A stretch of DNA of 57,390 nt from Clostridia bacterium (GCA_017462545.1 JAFTQX010000021.1:1-57390); one strand, 5' to 3'. Positions 26,901 through 35,227 are shown, counted from the stretch's first letter. The notes: generated by a model from the letters alone, not told the origin. Numbers and translations: made by a program.

Positions 26901-28560
26901 CGTCCGCTCCGCCCTCCTTGTAGCAAACGGAGATGACATCCCCCGGCTGTACGCTGATCTTCACATTAGCCCAAGCATTGTTTAACTCGTCAGCGGTAGG
27001 ATACACAGCCGCCCAGCCTTGGGTTGTTTTTGTCGCCCAGGTAGCGGCATCGGTAGTAGCACCGGTTGGCCACACGGGCACGCCGTTTTTCATGATGCAT
27101 ACACGTGTATTGTTGGCCTTGGAGGCTCCGGCATAAACGGTAGCCGAGCTGGCCGAGGGGGAAAGCTCCGTTACCCCGTTCGGCACGGTATAAGCCCACG
27201 TGCACACACCGGCATTGCTACCATTCTTGCTGTTCAGTAGCGAGGAAACACCATTCACATTACTCTTCATACCATAGATGACACCATTCTGTTTCCAAAG
27301 GTCGTCGGTTGTGCCGGCATCGCTGATAAGATGCTTATCAAGAATGCTGATCATCGCACTTGCGGTGGTATAACGCGATCCTACACTCTTTAGTGCGCTC
27401 CAGCTGGCGCTGGCATGGGCAAGACGATAGGCAATCGGCTCATAGACATAAGCATTGCCGGAAAGCACCGAGTTACCTGCCGACCAGTTCCCTGTCCATG
27501 TAATGGCGGAAGTGAAGTTCAGAACATAATCCTTATACGCCGCTTTACTCGTTTCATCGGTTGTGGTCAGCTCCTGTGCGCAGAACTGCTCATAGGTGAG
27601 CAACGAAAGACCGGTAGACGACGATGGACTCATCAGAAGATCTTTGCCCGCTGTAGAGGTAGTAGGTACCCATGCGCCACTATCGGTATAGGTGATGCGG
27701 GGATTCAGTTTGACAGTATTGGCCGATTTATCAGTCGCCACAAAGTGAATCTGATCCCCTGACTTGACGGTCAAGGCAATCTCGGCCACGGCGGCGACCA
27801 GCTGATATTTGCTGGTATAGCCCGTTCCCCACGTGGTCTGCGGTTTGCTGATATCGGCATCGCTCGGCCATACGATCTCATCATTCAGCATCACGCAGAA
27901 GCAGGCCGTGCTGTTGACCACGGTGTAGTTATCCGGCAAAATGGCCAGCTGCACCAGGCCGCTTTTTTCTGCAGGCACGGTATAGGTATAGGAAAAATAA
28001 GCCTTGTAGCTCAGAGAAGAACGGCCGGCATTCGTACTGGTTACATAGGAATGTAACGGAATATTTGCCTTATCCCACAGCTTGATATTGGTGCTACCGG
28101 CCAAATACTGCGTCATAAAGGTCTCTGCCGCGCTTCTGGTAGAATACCATTGCGCACCCGACCATTTTTGCCACGTAGGGGCAACGAACTGGGTATGGTA
28201 GGCAATCGGCTCAAAGGCGCCGGTAGTGTTATGAATACCGCCCGTCATCCAATCGCCGGACCAGACGACCTTACCCATAGTGAAGTAGTATTCCCGGAAA
28301 GCTGCCTTGGCTGCCTCGGTATTCATGTAAGCCGCCAAATCATCCTCGTAAGTCTCGGCAGTCTTATCCAAGCCGGAGTTTGCCTCAGCCCAGGCATAGT
28401 AGGTCATGGGGTCGGCAGTGGTAGATACCACGCGATCTGCCATAAAGCTGGTAGAGTCGAGCTCTGCCGTTTCCTGTGCGGCCAAGGGCAGCGCCAAAAT
28501 CGGCAACGAGACGATCAGCATACTGATCGCCAAAATCAGTCCAATCATTTTTTTGTACAT
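23935..28560 (-). CDS. Secreted triple-repeat protein with C-terminal metallophosphoesterase
   Basis: 1541 residues. A signal peptide spans residues 1-29 (cleavage near ALPLAAQE). Three divergent repeats of about 240 residues follow (about 50-295, 318-570 and 582-815); each has W-x-G-x-W (first two) or YQGDW (third) and a late V-M-L/K...WPSDA/WPTGA element. A linker region follows with LNYAAAAQNYFS. The C-terminal 260 residues form a calcineurin-like phosphoesterase: TDTHW, FGGDYING, RGNHDNN, VQHRPRDF and FGGHHHRD supply metal ligands. No sortase motif or S-layer domain is seen. It is probably extracellular. AAGGAGAGG precedes the start. Confidence 0.85.
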   Translation of the reverse strand: MYKKMIGLILAISMLIVSLPILALPLAAQETAELDSTSFMADRVVSTTADPMTYYAWAEANSGLDKTAETYEDDLAAYMNTEAAKAAFREYYFTMGKVVWSGDWMTGGIHNTTGAFEPIAYHTQFVAPTWQKWSGAQWYSTRSAAETFMTQYLAGSTNIKLWDKANIPLHSYVTSTNAGRSSLSYKAYFSYTYTVPAEKSGLVQLAILPDNYTVVNSTACFCVMLNDEIVWPSDADISKPQTTWGTGYTSKYQLVAAVAEIALTVKSGDQIHFVATDKSANTVKLNPRITYTDSGAWVPTTSTAGKDLLMSPSSSTGLSLLTYEQFCAQELTTTDETSKAAYKDYVLNFTSAITWTGNWSAGNSVLSGNAYVYEPIAYRLAHASASWSALKSVGSRYTTASAMISILDKHLISDAGTTDDLWKQNGVIYGMKSNVNGVSSLLNSKNGSNAGVCTWAYTVPNGVTELSPSASSATVYAGASKANNTRVCIMKNGVPVWPTGATTDAATWATKTTQGWAAVYPTADELNNAWANVKISVQPGDVISVCYKEGGADVQHKCAFSMTDTKTSTTETYAYNGFTSKENPVTYAAFCAANSTARAAATAYAKHAYAQYLLEKTKVTYQGDWSLGQMTTGAAFRLLAYLNVLQGKTHTGGYTQTSNPYVATEEGMKDLLSAYLAGNTADMAGFASDAWLLGKAGYVAHASGANTLAYRYTMPQAGRVRLSLADGLCSDPNATMAVCVMLDGKVIWPSDALIDKTDTWAVLTSNTLDRLNKTLSSVKPYAEEGKHLDFLVNLQGAAAGSTYSLNPCVEIFSPIAELFELQGSATLGRAFGAVFIATYPDKTVADAADVTLSPSSAIAAHITQTITDVENDNGTLTRYYYLSGFAASELTEPISYTIQASAYGESKTASGSVAVADLISYHLKIEGGEVDIGDETSTLALATLNYAAAAQNYFSHNISKPANATVPEGQREPGVKISDREIADLSTRKTEGAVLHYTQASLLLNEVVTLKLALDANAPIADLTSLSLVVKTADGSIYEANTLIAYRDDDKNHTRIKAYADIPMLYYSSELTFGVYCDGVLISDELTYGVGCYAKRTYGTSDKQDAVLDSMLMLGDAATDYRNNVENVLTNGGAAIPANPGDTIDLSCYSVLIGGVVRTGSEVTWIVDCDELQIAQDRYVLAPTTAGSYRLLVVYDEYVIATAVAVCDENGEYTVDTVDKNTAAIIDLSAYGAAAELAGATVPDYWTWALNVAAYTVDQNEKKAGGGMSSFFFVTDTHWENNNKKTFDIANYLYEEAGIQHLVFGGDYINGSTTIEAAEPKVAAFLAAMETFRGDWYAVRGNHDNNGAWEPETAGDVWTDAEYYEKFHQYSANAREDGELYNYVDDADAKIRYYFFDDGSTNPYGATDVNTAAYATQMAWLKETAATLEEGWGIVVVQHRPRDFANQLLPVLNEIDKTNDVIAVFGGHHHRDLSTLTDGGYYIITTTSDAGGSTSAGDPITPNRTPGTSIEQLMEIVQIDRVNRKVYLIRVGAGASRVFDY

Positions 28561-28587
28561 ATGTCCCTCTCCTTTTCAAACTTTCTC

Positions 28588-28616
28588 TTGCCAAGCGGCA
28601 GAGAATGTTGTATAAT
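28588..28616 (+). promoter_or_regulatory. Promoter of AraC-family gene
   Basis: TTGCCA (28588-28593), 17-bp spacer, TATAAT (28611-28616). Transcription would start around 28623, supporting the TTG start at 28699 rather than the ATG at 28627. Confidence 0.7.
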
Positions 28617-28698
28617 ACCACTATAAATGGCAGAACACGCATTTTCTTTTTATTTAGTGACTGCTTATTTTCATTTTGTGAACACACGGAGGTGTCAA

Positions 28699-29622
28699 TT
28701 GAAGTTAAAATCCTATTATGCCGACGGCACCCTGATACCGGATGCCCCGCAATGGACGCCGCCGTGGCGTGGAGAAAATCCCAACCTATCTCTTTACCAT
28801 TGCTATCGAAGCATCACGCTCCACAAGGGCGTGACTCCCTGCCCAACCGGTACGCTTGTCTATCACAAATATTGGGAGTTGGATATTTTTGTGGAAGGAG
28901 AGCTACGGTTCAAAAGCGAAACGCGCACGTTTCCGCTGAAACGCGGTGACATCATTATTACGCCGCCATACGCACTGCACAACTATGAAGTGCTGCAGCA
29001 CACAACGCCATGGAAATATCACACCTTTTGCTTCGAGCTGGATGCCTTTGCGCCGTATGGCTGCAAGGAGCTGACCGATAAGATCGCCACCATCGATAAG
29101 CCCGTCGTTTGTACTTGCTCTGACCACAACATCACAGACGCTCTGCTTTTTGCGCTTGAAAAAATGCATCTGACAGCAAAAAACAAGAGTGACCCGCTAT
29201 CCGTTCGCGCCATGAGCGTTGCCTATGCGATGCAATCCTTTTATTATATCAATCAATATGATTTTTCCGAACAACCAAAGGAAAAGCCCGCGGCAAACGG
29301 CATTGCCGCCATGCAGCAGTATTTAGACGAGCATTTTATCGAGATCCATTCGATCAACGAGGTTGCCGCACACTTTTTCTACAGCCGCGAATACGTCTCT
29401 CGCCTGTTCAAGCGACACCTGCACACCACCGTGGCCGATTATATTCGCGAGAAACGGATCACAAAGAGCCGTGAGCTGATCAAGGCGGGCGTACCGATTT
29501 TATCGGTATGCTATCAAGTCGGTTACGATCACCCATCCACCTTCATCCGCGCGTTTCGAGCGGTGACCGGCATGACGCCATCGCAATACCGCCACGCACT
29601 CGTCTCTTCACAGGATTTATAA
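28699..29622 (+). CDS. AraC family transcriptional regulator (TTG start)
   Basis: A 307-residue regulator. The N-terminal half is a cupin-like sensor domain (VYHKYWELDIFVEGELRF, then LKRGDIIITPPYALHNYE). The C-terminal 100 residues hold the two AraC helix-turn-helix motifs, NEVAAHFFYSREYVSRLFKRH and ILSVCYQVGYDHPSTFIRAFR, ending GMTPSQYR. It probably senses a sugar. The start was placed at TTG 28699 because GGAGGTG lies six bases upstream; an upstream ATG at 28627 falls at the promoter. It is divergent from the secreted phosphoesterase gene and may control it, which is inference. Confidence 0.88.
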   Translation: MKLKSYYADGTLIPDAPQWTPPWRGENPNLSLYHCYRSITLHKGVTPCPTGTLVYHKYWELDIFVEGELRFKSETRTFPLKRGDIIITPPYALHNYEVLQHTTPWKYHTFCFELDAFAPYGCKELTDKIATIDKPVVCTCSDHNITDALLFALEKMHLTAKNKSDPLSVRAMSVAYAMQSFYYINQYDFSEQPKEKPAANGIAAMQQYLDEHFIEIHSINEVAAHFFYSREYVSRLFKRHLHTTVADYIREKRITKSRELIKAGVPILSVCYQVGYDHPSTFIRAFRAVTGMTPSQYRHALVSSQDL

Positions 29623-29663
29623 AACGGTCGCCCATATTGGGCGGCCGTTTTGTAATCTTTTTG
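29621..29663 (+). terminator. Terminator of AraC-family gene
   Basis: AAAACGGtCGCCC / GGGCGgCCGTTTT with a five-base loop, then TGTAATCTTTTTG. Confidence 0.85.
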
Positions 29664-29680
29664 TAAACACGTCTTTTTCA

Positions 29681-29709
29681 TTGACATTTTTTCGTATTTG
29701 TGATATACT
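29681..29709 (+). promoter_or_regulatory. Promoter of glmM operon
   Basis: TTGACA (29681-29686), 17-bp spacer ending TGA, TATACT (29704-29709). Confidence 0.85.
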
Positions 29710-29783
29710 ATTTATTGGACTTTTTTCTGACGGCATAGCCAACTTCCGGGTGTCATCAACAAAAACAAAACGGAGGATTAACT

Positions 29784-31148
29784 ATGTCAAAATATTTTGG
29801 AACTGACGGTTTTCGCGGCGAGGCCGGCATCACACTGACATCCGAGCATGCCTACAAGATTGGGCGTTTTCTCGGTTGGTATTACAGTGATGGTGGCCAT
29901 CATCGCGTTCGCATTGTCATTGGAAAGGATACGCGCCGCTCCAGCTACATGTTTGAATACGCCATCGTTGCCGGGCTGACAGCCTCGGGCGCAGATGCTT
30001 ATATGCTGCATGTAACCACCACGCCAAGCGTCTCCTATGTAACGGCAAGCGAAAGCTTTGATTGCGGCATTATGATCTCCGCCAGTCACAACCCCTATAC
30101 CGACAACGGTATCAAGCTGGTCAACGCGCGCGGGGAGAAGATGGATGACCGCACGATCGAAAGGATTGAGGAGTATATCGACGGGATCTACCCCTTCCCC
30201 GATGGTTTGACGGATATCCCCTTCGCCCACGGCGAGCAGGTTGGCTGCATTGTGGATTATGCCGCAGGGCGCAACCGCTATATTGGCTATCTGATATCCC
30301 TTTCGCTCTACTCCTTCAAGCAGTTCAACATCGGTCTTGATTGCGCCAACGGCAGCGCGTGGATGATTGCCAAAAGTGTCTTTGATGCACTTGGTGCAAA
30401 AACGCATGTCATCAACGCCTCTCCTGACGGTCTGAACATCAACCGCCACGCAGGCTCGACACACATCGAGGTGCTTTCTCAATTTGTGCAGGAGAATCAC
30501 CTGGATATCGGATTTGCCTTTGATGGCGATGCTGATCGTTGCTTGGCGGTTGACGAGCATGGCAATGTTGTCAACGGTGACCATATCATGTATCTGCTCG
30601 CGCAGGATATGAAAAAGCGTGATATGCTGCCAAACAACACGGTGGTAACCACCATCATGTCCAATCTCGGTCTTTACCGCGCGCTGGACGAGGCAGGCAT
30701 TCTTCACGTTCAAACGCAGGTTGGCGACAAATATGTCTATGAAAACATGCTGGAAACGGGAAATGGTATCGGCGGCGAGCAATCGGGGCATATTATCCTT
30801 AGCAAGTACGCCACAACCGGCGACGGCATTCTGACCGCGATCAAGGTCATGGAGGCGGTCGTTTCTTCCAAGCTGCCGCTCAGCCGTCTGGCAGAGCCTG
30901 TCAAAATGTACCCGCAGGTGCTCAAAAACATCCGCGTAGCCGACAAGGCTGCCGTCCGAGAGCATGCCGCGGTGCAGGCCGAGGTTGCCCGCATTCAAAA
31001 GGAGCTTGGCTCGGCCGGACGCATTCTGCTGCGTGAAAGCGGCACCGAACCGGTGATCCGTGTGATGGTAGAGGCTGACACAGCTGCCACCTGTGAACGG
31101 CATGTAGACGCGGTGATCGACAAGATCCGTGCGCTGGGGCTTGCGTGA
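29784..31148 (+). CDS. glmM: Phosphoglucosamine mutase
   Basis: 454 residues; converts glucosamine-6-phosphate to glucosamine-1-phosphate for peptidoglycan precursors. GTDGFRG at residues 6-12, the phosphoserine loop ISASHNP (Ser101), the metal loop DGDADR, the sugar loop GEQSGH and the phosphate loop RESGTEPVIRVM are all intact. It heads an operon with a GlmU-like acyltransferase (eight-base gap) and, after a ribozyme, glmS, so steps of UDP-GlcNAc synthesis are grouped. GGAGG precedes the ATG. Confidence 0.95.
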   Translation: MSKYFGTDGFRGEAGITLTSEHAYKIGRFLGWYYSDGGHHRVRIVIGKDTRRSSYMFEYAIVAGLTASGADAYMLHVTTTPSVSYVTASESFDCGIMISASHNPYTDNGIKLVNARGEKMDDRTIERIEEYIDGIYPFPDGLTDIPFAHGEQVGCIVDYAAGRNRYIGYLISLSLYSFKQFNIGLDCANGSAWMIAKSVFDALGAKTHVINASPDGLNINRHAGSTHIEVLSQFVQENHLDIGFAFDGDADRCLAVDEHGNVVNGDHIMYLLAQDMKKRDMLPNNTVVTTIMSNLGLYRALDEAGILHVQTQVGDKYVYENMLETGNGIGGEQSGHIILSKYATTGDGILTAIKVMEAVVSSKLPLSRLAEPVKMYPQVLKNIRVADKAAVREHAAVQAEVARIQKELGSAGRILLRESGTEPVIRVMVEADTAATCERHVDAVIDKIRALGLA

Positions 31149-31156
31149 GGTGAACG

Positions 31157-31828
31157 ATGAAAAAAGAACTCTCCTTCTCTTCTCTGTTCGGCGAGCCAAG
31201 CAGCTCTATCGCATACGATCATCTGGCAACCTACGAATCCCCGTGGGATGCGCTTGCCCATATTTCCACCATCATCGAGGTGCTGATTGCCGCGCTCCCG
31301 CGCGACCGTTATGAAGAACGAGCACCGGGCGTATGGGTAGCACATACAGCCACCATTGCACCTACCGCACATATCGGCGCGCCATGCATTATTTGTGAGG
31401 ATGCGGAAATCCGACACTGTGCTTTTATTCGCGGTGCGGCAATCGTTGGACGCGGTGCTGTGGTTGGCAATTCCGTAGAGCTGAAAAACTGCATCCTTTT
31501 TGATGGTGCCCAAGTGCCGCACTTCAACTATGTTGGCGACTCTATTCTTGGCTACCGCGCACATATGGGCGCAGGAGCCATTACCTCGAACGTAAAAGGT
31601 GACAAAACACGCATTACCGTTCTTGTAGGTGACGAACGAATTGAAACGGGGCGCAAAAAGTTCGGCGCGATGCTTGGTGATTACGCGGAAATTGGCTGCA
31701 ATTGCGTGCTCAACCCCGGCACGGTCATTGGACGGCATACGCAGGTCTATCCCCTTTCCTCGGTGCGCGGATATGTACCGAGCGAGAGCATTTACAAAAC
31801 AAATCATTTGATTGTAAGCAAGCACTAA
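31157..31828 (+). CDS. Left-handed beta-helix acyltransferase resembling GlmU C-terminal domain
   Basis: A 223-residue protein. After about 60 residues of helical N-terminus, hexapeptide repeats form a left-handed beta-helix (VWVAHTATIAPTAHIGAPC onward). The stretch LKNCILFDGAQVPHFNYVGDS matches the GlmU acetyltransferase site, including its catalytic His, and MGAGAITSNVKGDKTRITV matches GlmU's GAGTITCNYDG..K..T. There is no uridylyltransferase domain. It may acetylate glucosamine-1-phosphate, consistent with glmM upstream and glmS downstream. A sugar-nucleotide enzyme of another specificity remains possible. GAGGTG precedes the ATG. Confidence 0.82.
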   Translation: MKKELSFSSLFGEPSSSIAYDHLATYESPWDALAHISTIIEVLIAALPRDRYEERAPGVWVAHTATIAPTAHIGAPCIICEDAEIRHCAFIRGAAIVGRGAVVGNSVELKNCILFDGAQVPHFNYVGDSILGYRAHMGAGAITSNVKGDKTRITVLVGDERIETGRKKFGAMLGDYAEIGCNCVLNPGTVIGRHTQVYPLSSVRGYVPSESIYKTNHLIVSKH

Positions 31829-31883
31829 CACAAAAAAACACACCCGAAGAGCAGAAAAAGAAGTCCCCTACAAATCTGGGTCA

Positions 31884-32030
31884 ATGATAGCGCCAGGCCG
31901 CTTTGCGGTTGACGAGGCGGGAGATCATCGAAGCATTCGGCGGAAGTCTCCCCGGCATTGGGAACTGTCGTACCATGGTAACAAATCGTCGGGCAACCGA
32001 CTGACAAAACGCCCTGGAATTCCCAACAAA
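31884..32030 (+). ncRNA. glmS ribozyme
   Basis: AGCGCCAGGCC begins at 31889, followed by GGTTGACGAGG, GGGAGATCATCGA, ATTCGGCGGAAG, CTCCCCGG and distal pairing elements, the conserved core of the glmS self-cleaving ribozyme. Cleavage is expected between A31889 and G31890 with glucosamine-6-phosphate as cofactor, destabilising the glmS part of the message when product accumulates. The 3' limit is approximate. The remaining leader up to 32171 holds only the hairpin listed separately. Confidence 0.93.
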
Positions 32031-32089
32031 AATTTGATACGAAAATGCGAAGCAATCGTGCTTTTGTCACTTCGATCATGCATAACAGA

Positions 32090-32130
32090 AAGAGAGCCGA
32101 ACCACCTTTGTGTTCGACTCTCTTATATTT
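32090..32130 (+). terminator. Terminator-like hairpin in glmS leader
   Basis: AAGAGAGcCGAAC / GTTCGaCTCTCTT with a nine-base loop, followed only by ATATTT. It lies between the ribozyme and the glmS start. It may be a weak terminator or an RNA-stability element. Confidence 0.45.
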
Positions 32131-32171
32131 CGCCATAAGCGCTACCGATTGCCCCGCATGGAGGATGAACG

Positions 32172-34001
32172 ATGTGCGGAATTATTGGTTATACGGGGAG
32201 GCAGAATGCGATCCCCAAAATTACCGCCGGTCTTTCGGTGCTCGAATACCGCGGTTACGATTCTGCCGGGCTTGCCGCTGCCGGCAACGGCCGGATCACG
32301 ACGATCAAATGCTGCGGCCGTGTTAAAGATCTGGAAGAAAAGCTTCGGCAGACCGAAGAAATCATCACCACCTGTGCCATTGGACATACGAGATGGGCAA
32401 CGCACGGTGGCGTGACCGATCGCAACGCGCACCCGCACACGGTGGGGTATGTGACCCTGGTGCACAACGGCATTATTGAAAATGAAAAGGAGTGGCGTGA
32501 GCGGCTAACGCTTGACGGTTATCACTTTTCGTCAGAAACAGATACAGAGGTTGCCGCCGCGTTGCTGAACCGTGCCTATCAAAAAACCAAGGATCCCTTA
32601 CAGGCAATTTACGGGGTTTTAGAGATCCTGCGCGGCTCGTATGCGTTTGCTATGATATTTGCCGATCGGACAGACGAAATTTACGCCGTACGACAGGACA
32701 GCCCGCTGTTGATCGCACAAGGAGAGGATGGATGCTATCTGGCTTCTGACCTGACGGCACTTGTCTCCTACGCAAGCACCTACTGCGTTCCGGACGAAGG
32801 AGTGGTCGTTCGCTTAAATCAAGACGGTATTTTTCTCTGCTACAAGGACGGCACACAGAAAGAGCCTATCTATCAGCAGAGCGGCATGCAGCATGCTGCC
32901 GCGGAACGTGGCGGCTATGACACCTTTATGAAAAAAGAAATATGCGAGCAGCCACAGGCTCTGCGTGCTGCCTTGAATGGCCGCGAGGCAGAAGGACTGC
33001 CCGATTTCTCGATAAACGCGCTGCCCACCGACTTTTTTGACAATGTGCATCGCATTCACATCGTGGCCTGCGGCTCTGCCATGCACGCAGGGCTGCTTGG
33101 CGCACGATTACTGGAGCGCGATACAGGCATCCCCACTACGATCTTTATCGCATCCGAATACCGCTATCACATGCCGCCCAAGGAAGAAGGTACGCTGCTG
33201 ATCGCCATTTCCCAATCGGGCGAGACAGCTGACACTCTTGCCGCGCTACGCGCGGCAAAGGCACGCGGCATCCCTGTGTTGGCGATTGTTAACGCAGAAA
33301 ACACCGCCATTGCACGCGAGGCAGCCCATGTGCTCTACACGCACGCAGGCCCTGAAATTGCGGTTGCAACAACCAAGGGGTATTGCACGCAGGTTGCGCT
33401 GCTTTGGATGATATCGCTGTTTTTATCAAACAGGCGAAAGACGATCGCGCAAGATACGATCAAAGAGCGGCTTGCCTTTTTAAAGGAGTCTGCACCCAAA
33501 GCAATCTCTGCGGTGATTGCACGAGAAAGTGAGCTATCCCATATTGCAGAAAGGCTTGACGGCCATGATCGCCTTTTCTATATTGGTCGAGGGCGCGACT
33601 ACGCGCTTGCAGCCGAGGGATCGCTAAAGCTGAAGGAGATTTCCTATGTGCATAGCGAGGCGTACGCTGCGGGCGAATTAAAGCACGGCACCATCTCGCT
33701 GATTGAGCCGGGCACGCCGGTCATCGCCTTCTGCACCGAGGATGCGCTTGCCGAAAAAATGCTCAGCAATGTACGCGAGGTCGCCAGCCGAGGAGCAAGC
33801 GTGACGGTGCTGTGCAAAGCCTCTCTTTCTTCCCTTTTTTTGCAATCTGCCGTTGTTTTTCCGTTGGATTGTGAAAATGATGAGACGGCTGTATTCGCCA
33901 TGATGACCGCTATGCAGCTCATCGCGTACGAGACAGCACGCCGACGCGGCTGTGACGTTGACAAGCCGAGAAACCTGGCAAAATCCGTAACCGTGGAATA
34001 A
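32172..34001 (+). CDS. glmS: Glutamine-fructose-6-phosphate aminotransferase (isomerizing)
   Basis: 609 residues. Cys2 of MCGIIGYTG is the N-terminal nucleophile of the glutaminase domain, with HTRWATHGG and the NGIIEN loop following. The C-terminal half has two SIS domains (ACGSAMHAG, AISQSGETADT, YIGRGRDYALA) and ends DKPRNLAKSVTVE. It makes glucosamine-6-phosphate from fructose-6-phosphate and glutamine, the first committed step of amino-sugar synthesis. It is controlled by the upstream ribozyme. GGAGG precedes the ATG at 32172. A bidirectional terminator follows. Confidence 0.97.
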   Translation: MCGIIGYTGRQNAIPKITAGLSVLEYRGYDSAGLAAAGNGRITTIKCCGRVKDLEEKLRQTEEIITTCAIGHTRWATHGGVTDRNAHPHTVGYVTLVHNGIIENEKEWRERLTLDGYHFSSETDTEVAAALLNRAYQKTKDPLQAIYGVLEILRGSYAFAMIFADRTDEIYAVRQDSPLLIAQGEDGCYLASDLTALVSYASTYCVPDEGVVVRLNQDGIFLCYKDGTQKEPIYQQSGMQHAAAERGGYDTFMKKEICEQPQALRAALNGREAEGLPDFSINALPTDFFDNVHRIHIVACGSAMHAGLLGARLLERDTGIPTTIFIASEYRYHMPPKEEGTLLIAISQSGETADTLAALRAAKARGIPVLAIVNAENTAIAREAAHVLYTHAGPEIAVATTKGYCTQVALLWMISLFLSNRRKTIAQDTIKERLAFLKESAPKAISAVIARESELSHIAERLDGHDRLFYIGRGRDYALAAEGSLKLKEISYVHSEAYAAGELKHGTISLIEPGTPVIAFCTEDALAEKMLSNVREVASRGASVTVLCKASLSSLFLQSAVVFPLDCENDETAVFAMMTAMQLIAYETARRRGCDVDKPRNLAKSVTVE

Positions 34002-34011
34002 CAATTCCATA

Positions 34012-34050
34012 AAACACGAACAGGCATGCGCGTGCGCATGCCTGTTTTAT
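34012..34050. terminator. Bidirectional terminator between glmS and mtnN
   Basis: AACAGGCATGCGC / GCGCATGCCTGTT with flanking A and T runs, between convergent genes. Confidence 0.88.
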
Positions 34051-34067
34051 GTTCGATCTTTTTCCAT

Positions 34068-34754
34068 TTATAGAGACTGTAAATAGGAGCGCAAAACCGA
34101 CACCGAACGGGCGGCCGCCATACGGGCAAAGCTGAGGTAATCCATCGTGGCATCGCCGTCTGCGCTATCCGAAATGGCACGCAGCACGGCAAACGGCACC
34201 CCGTTTACCGTAGCAACATGGGCAATGGCCGCCCCCTCCATCTCGCAGGCAATGGCACCAAATGTCTCGCGAATAAAGGACTTTTTCTCTGCCGTGGCAA
34301 CGAACTGGTCGCCGGAGGCGATGCAGCCGGCCTGTGCCTTCACACCGGAGGCCTCTACGCAAGCGGCCAATTTTTGGCTAACTTCTCGATCTGCCTCAAA
34401 ATAAATCTTGTTAATACCAGACACGAGGCCGATCGGATCGCCGATAGGCGAGGTGTCCATATCATGCTGGCAAAGAGTTGAGGCGACGGCTACATCACCA
34501 ATGCCAAGCGCGGTCGTCAGCGTACCCGCCACACCGGTATTGATGATAACGGTTGGATGATAGCGCAAGATCATGGTCTGCGCGCAGATGGCGGCATATA
34601 CCTTACCGATGCCGCAGGTGGCAATAACCACCTCCTGCCCGTCAAGCAGTCCGCTTGTATAGGTGACACCGCTGACCACCTCTGTTGTTTTGTTCTCGAC
34701 GGCGGCAGCAAGGGCTGCCGTCTCCATTTCCATAGCACCAATAATACCGATCAT
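34068..34754 (-). CDS. mtnN: 5'-methylthioadenosine/S-adenosylhomocysteine nucleosidase
   Basis: 228 residues, the usual Pfs/MtnN length. It starts MIGIIGAMEMETA, with the catalytic acid region FVATAEKK...ACEMEGAAIAHV and SDSADGDATMDY near the end. It removes adenine from methylthioadenosine and S-adenosylhomocysteine, producing the S-ribosylhomocysteine that LuxS uses. Its ATG overlaps the luxS stop (ATGA), so luxS and mtnN are translationally coupled and form a complete activated-methyl recycling pair. Confidence 0.95.
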   Translation of the reverse strand: MIGIIGAMEMETAALAAAVENKTTEVVSGVTYTSGLLDGQEVVIATCGIGKVYAAICAQTMILRYHPTVIINTGVAGTLTTALGIGDVAVASTLCQHDMDTSPIGDPIGLVSGINKIYFEADREVSQKLAACVEASGVKAQAGCIASGDQFVATAEKKSFIRETFGAIACEMEGAAIAHVATVNGVPFAVLRAISDSADGDATMDYLSFARMAAARSVSVLRSYLQSL

Positions 34755-35227
34755 GCTTTGTCTCCTTCATACGAAAAGCCGCATTCATCGCGACCTAGCA
34801 GCACCTCTAAATAGCGTGCCGCCTCCGTCTGCCCTGCTTTAAGGTCTAAAGTTTTGTAATTTCCGCATTCAACCGCACTATTGCCAAACACCTCGCCGCA
34901 GTGGGCAACGATCTGCTCGAGCACCTGAATGACAATGCGCCGAACGACCTCCGGTGCAAGACCACGCGTCAGTAGATAAAAACCGGTCTGGCAGCCCATC
35001 GGGCCAAAATAGATGACCGAAGAACCAATCTCACTATTGCGGATGTAGGTGGCAAACAAATGCTCAAATGTGTGCATGGTAGCGTGATCCATATAGTCTC
35101 CCGCATTTGGCACGCGTGTGCGCAGATCAAAGGTCGTGATGTCTCCATCCACGCGAGAAATATACATTCCCTCCCGCAGCTTGGTATGGTCAACGGTAAA
35201 GCTGGTGATTTTTTTGATTTCTTTCAT
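34751..35227 (-). CDS. luxS: S-ribosylhomocysteine lyase (autoinducer-2 synthase)
   Basis: 158 residues. The metal ligands are His52 and His56 in HTFEH and Cys121 in AVECGN; Cys79 in GCQTGFYL and Glu55 are the catalytic pair. It converts S-ribosylhomocysteine to homocysteine and DPD, the precursor of AI-2. Two AI-2E-family permease genes lie 3 kb to the right, but that family name does not prove AI-2 transport. GGAGG precedes the ATG; a promoter lies at 35252-35280. Confidence 0.97.
   Translation of the reverse strand: MKEIKKITSFTVDHTKLREGMYISRVDGDITTFDLRTRVPNAGDYMDHATMHTFEHLFATYIRNSEIGSSVIYFGPMGCQTGFYLLTRGLAPEVVRRIVIQVLEQIVAHCGEVFGNSAVECGNYKTLDLKAGQTEAARYLEVLLGRDECGFSYEGDKA

Noticed and set aside
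29787-31199. 470-codon minus-strand frame opposite glmM
   Set aside because: Mirror frame of glmM; the plus-strand protein has all catalytic motifs.
31829-32171. Short plus-strand frames in the glmS leader as small proteins
   Set aside because: The conserved ribozyme core fully explains 31884-32030, and the frames lack ribosome-binding sites.
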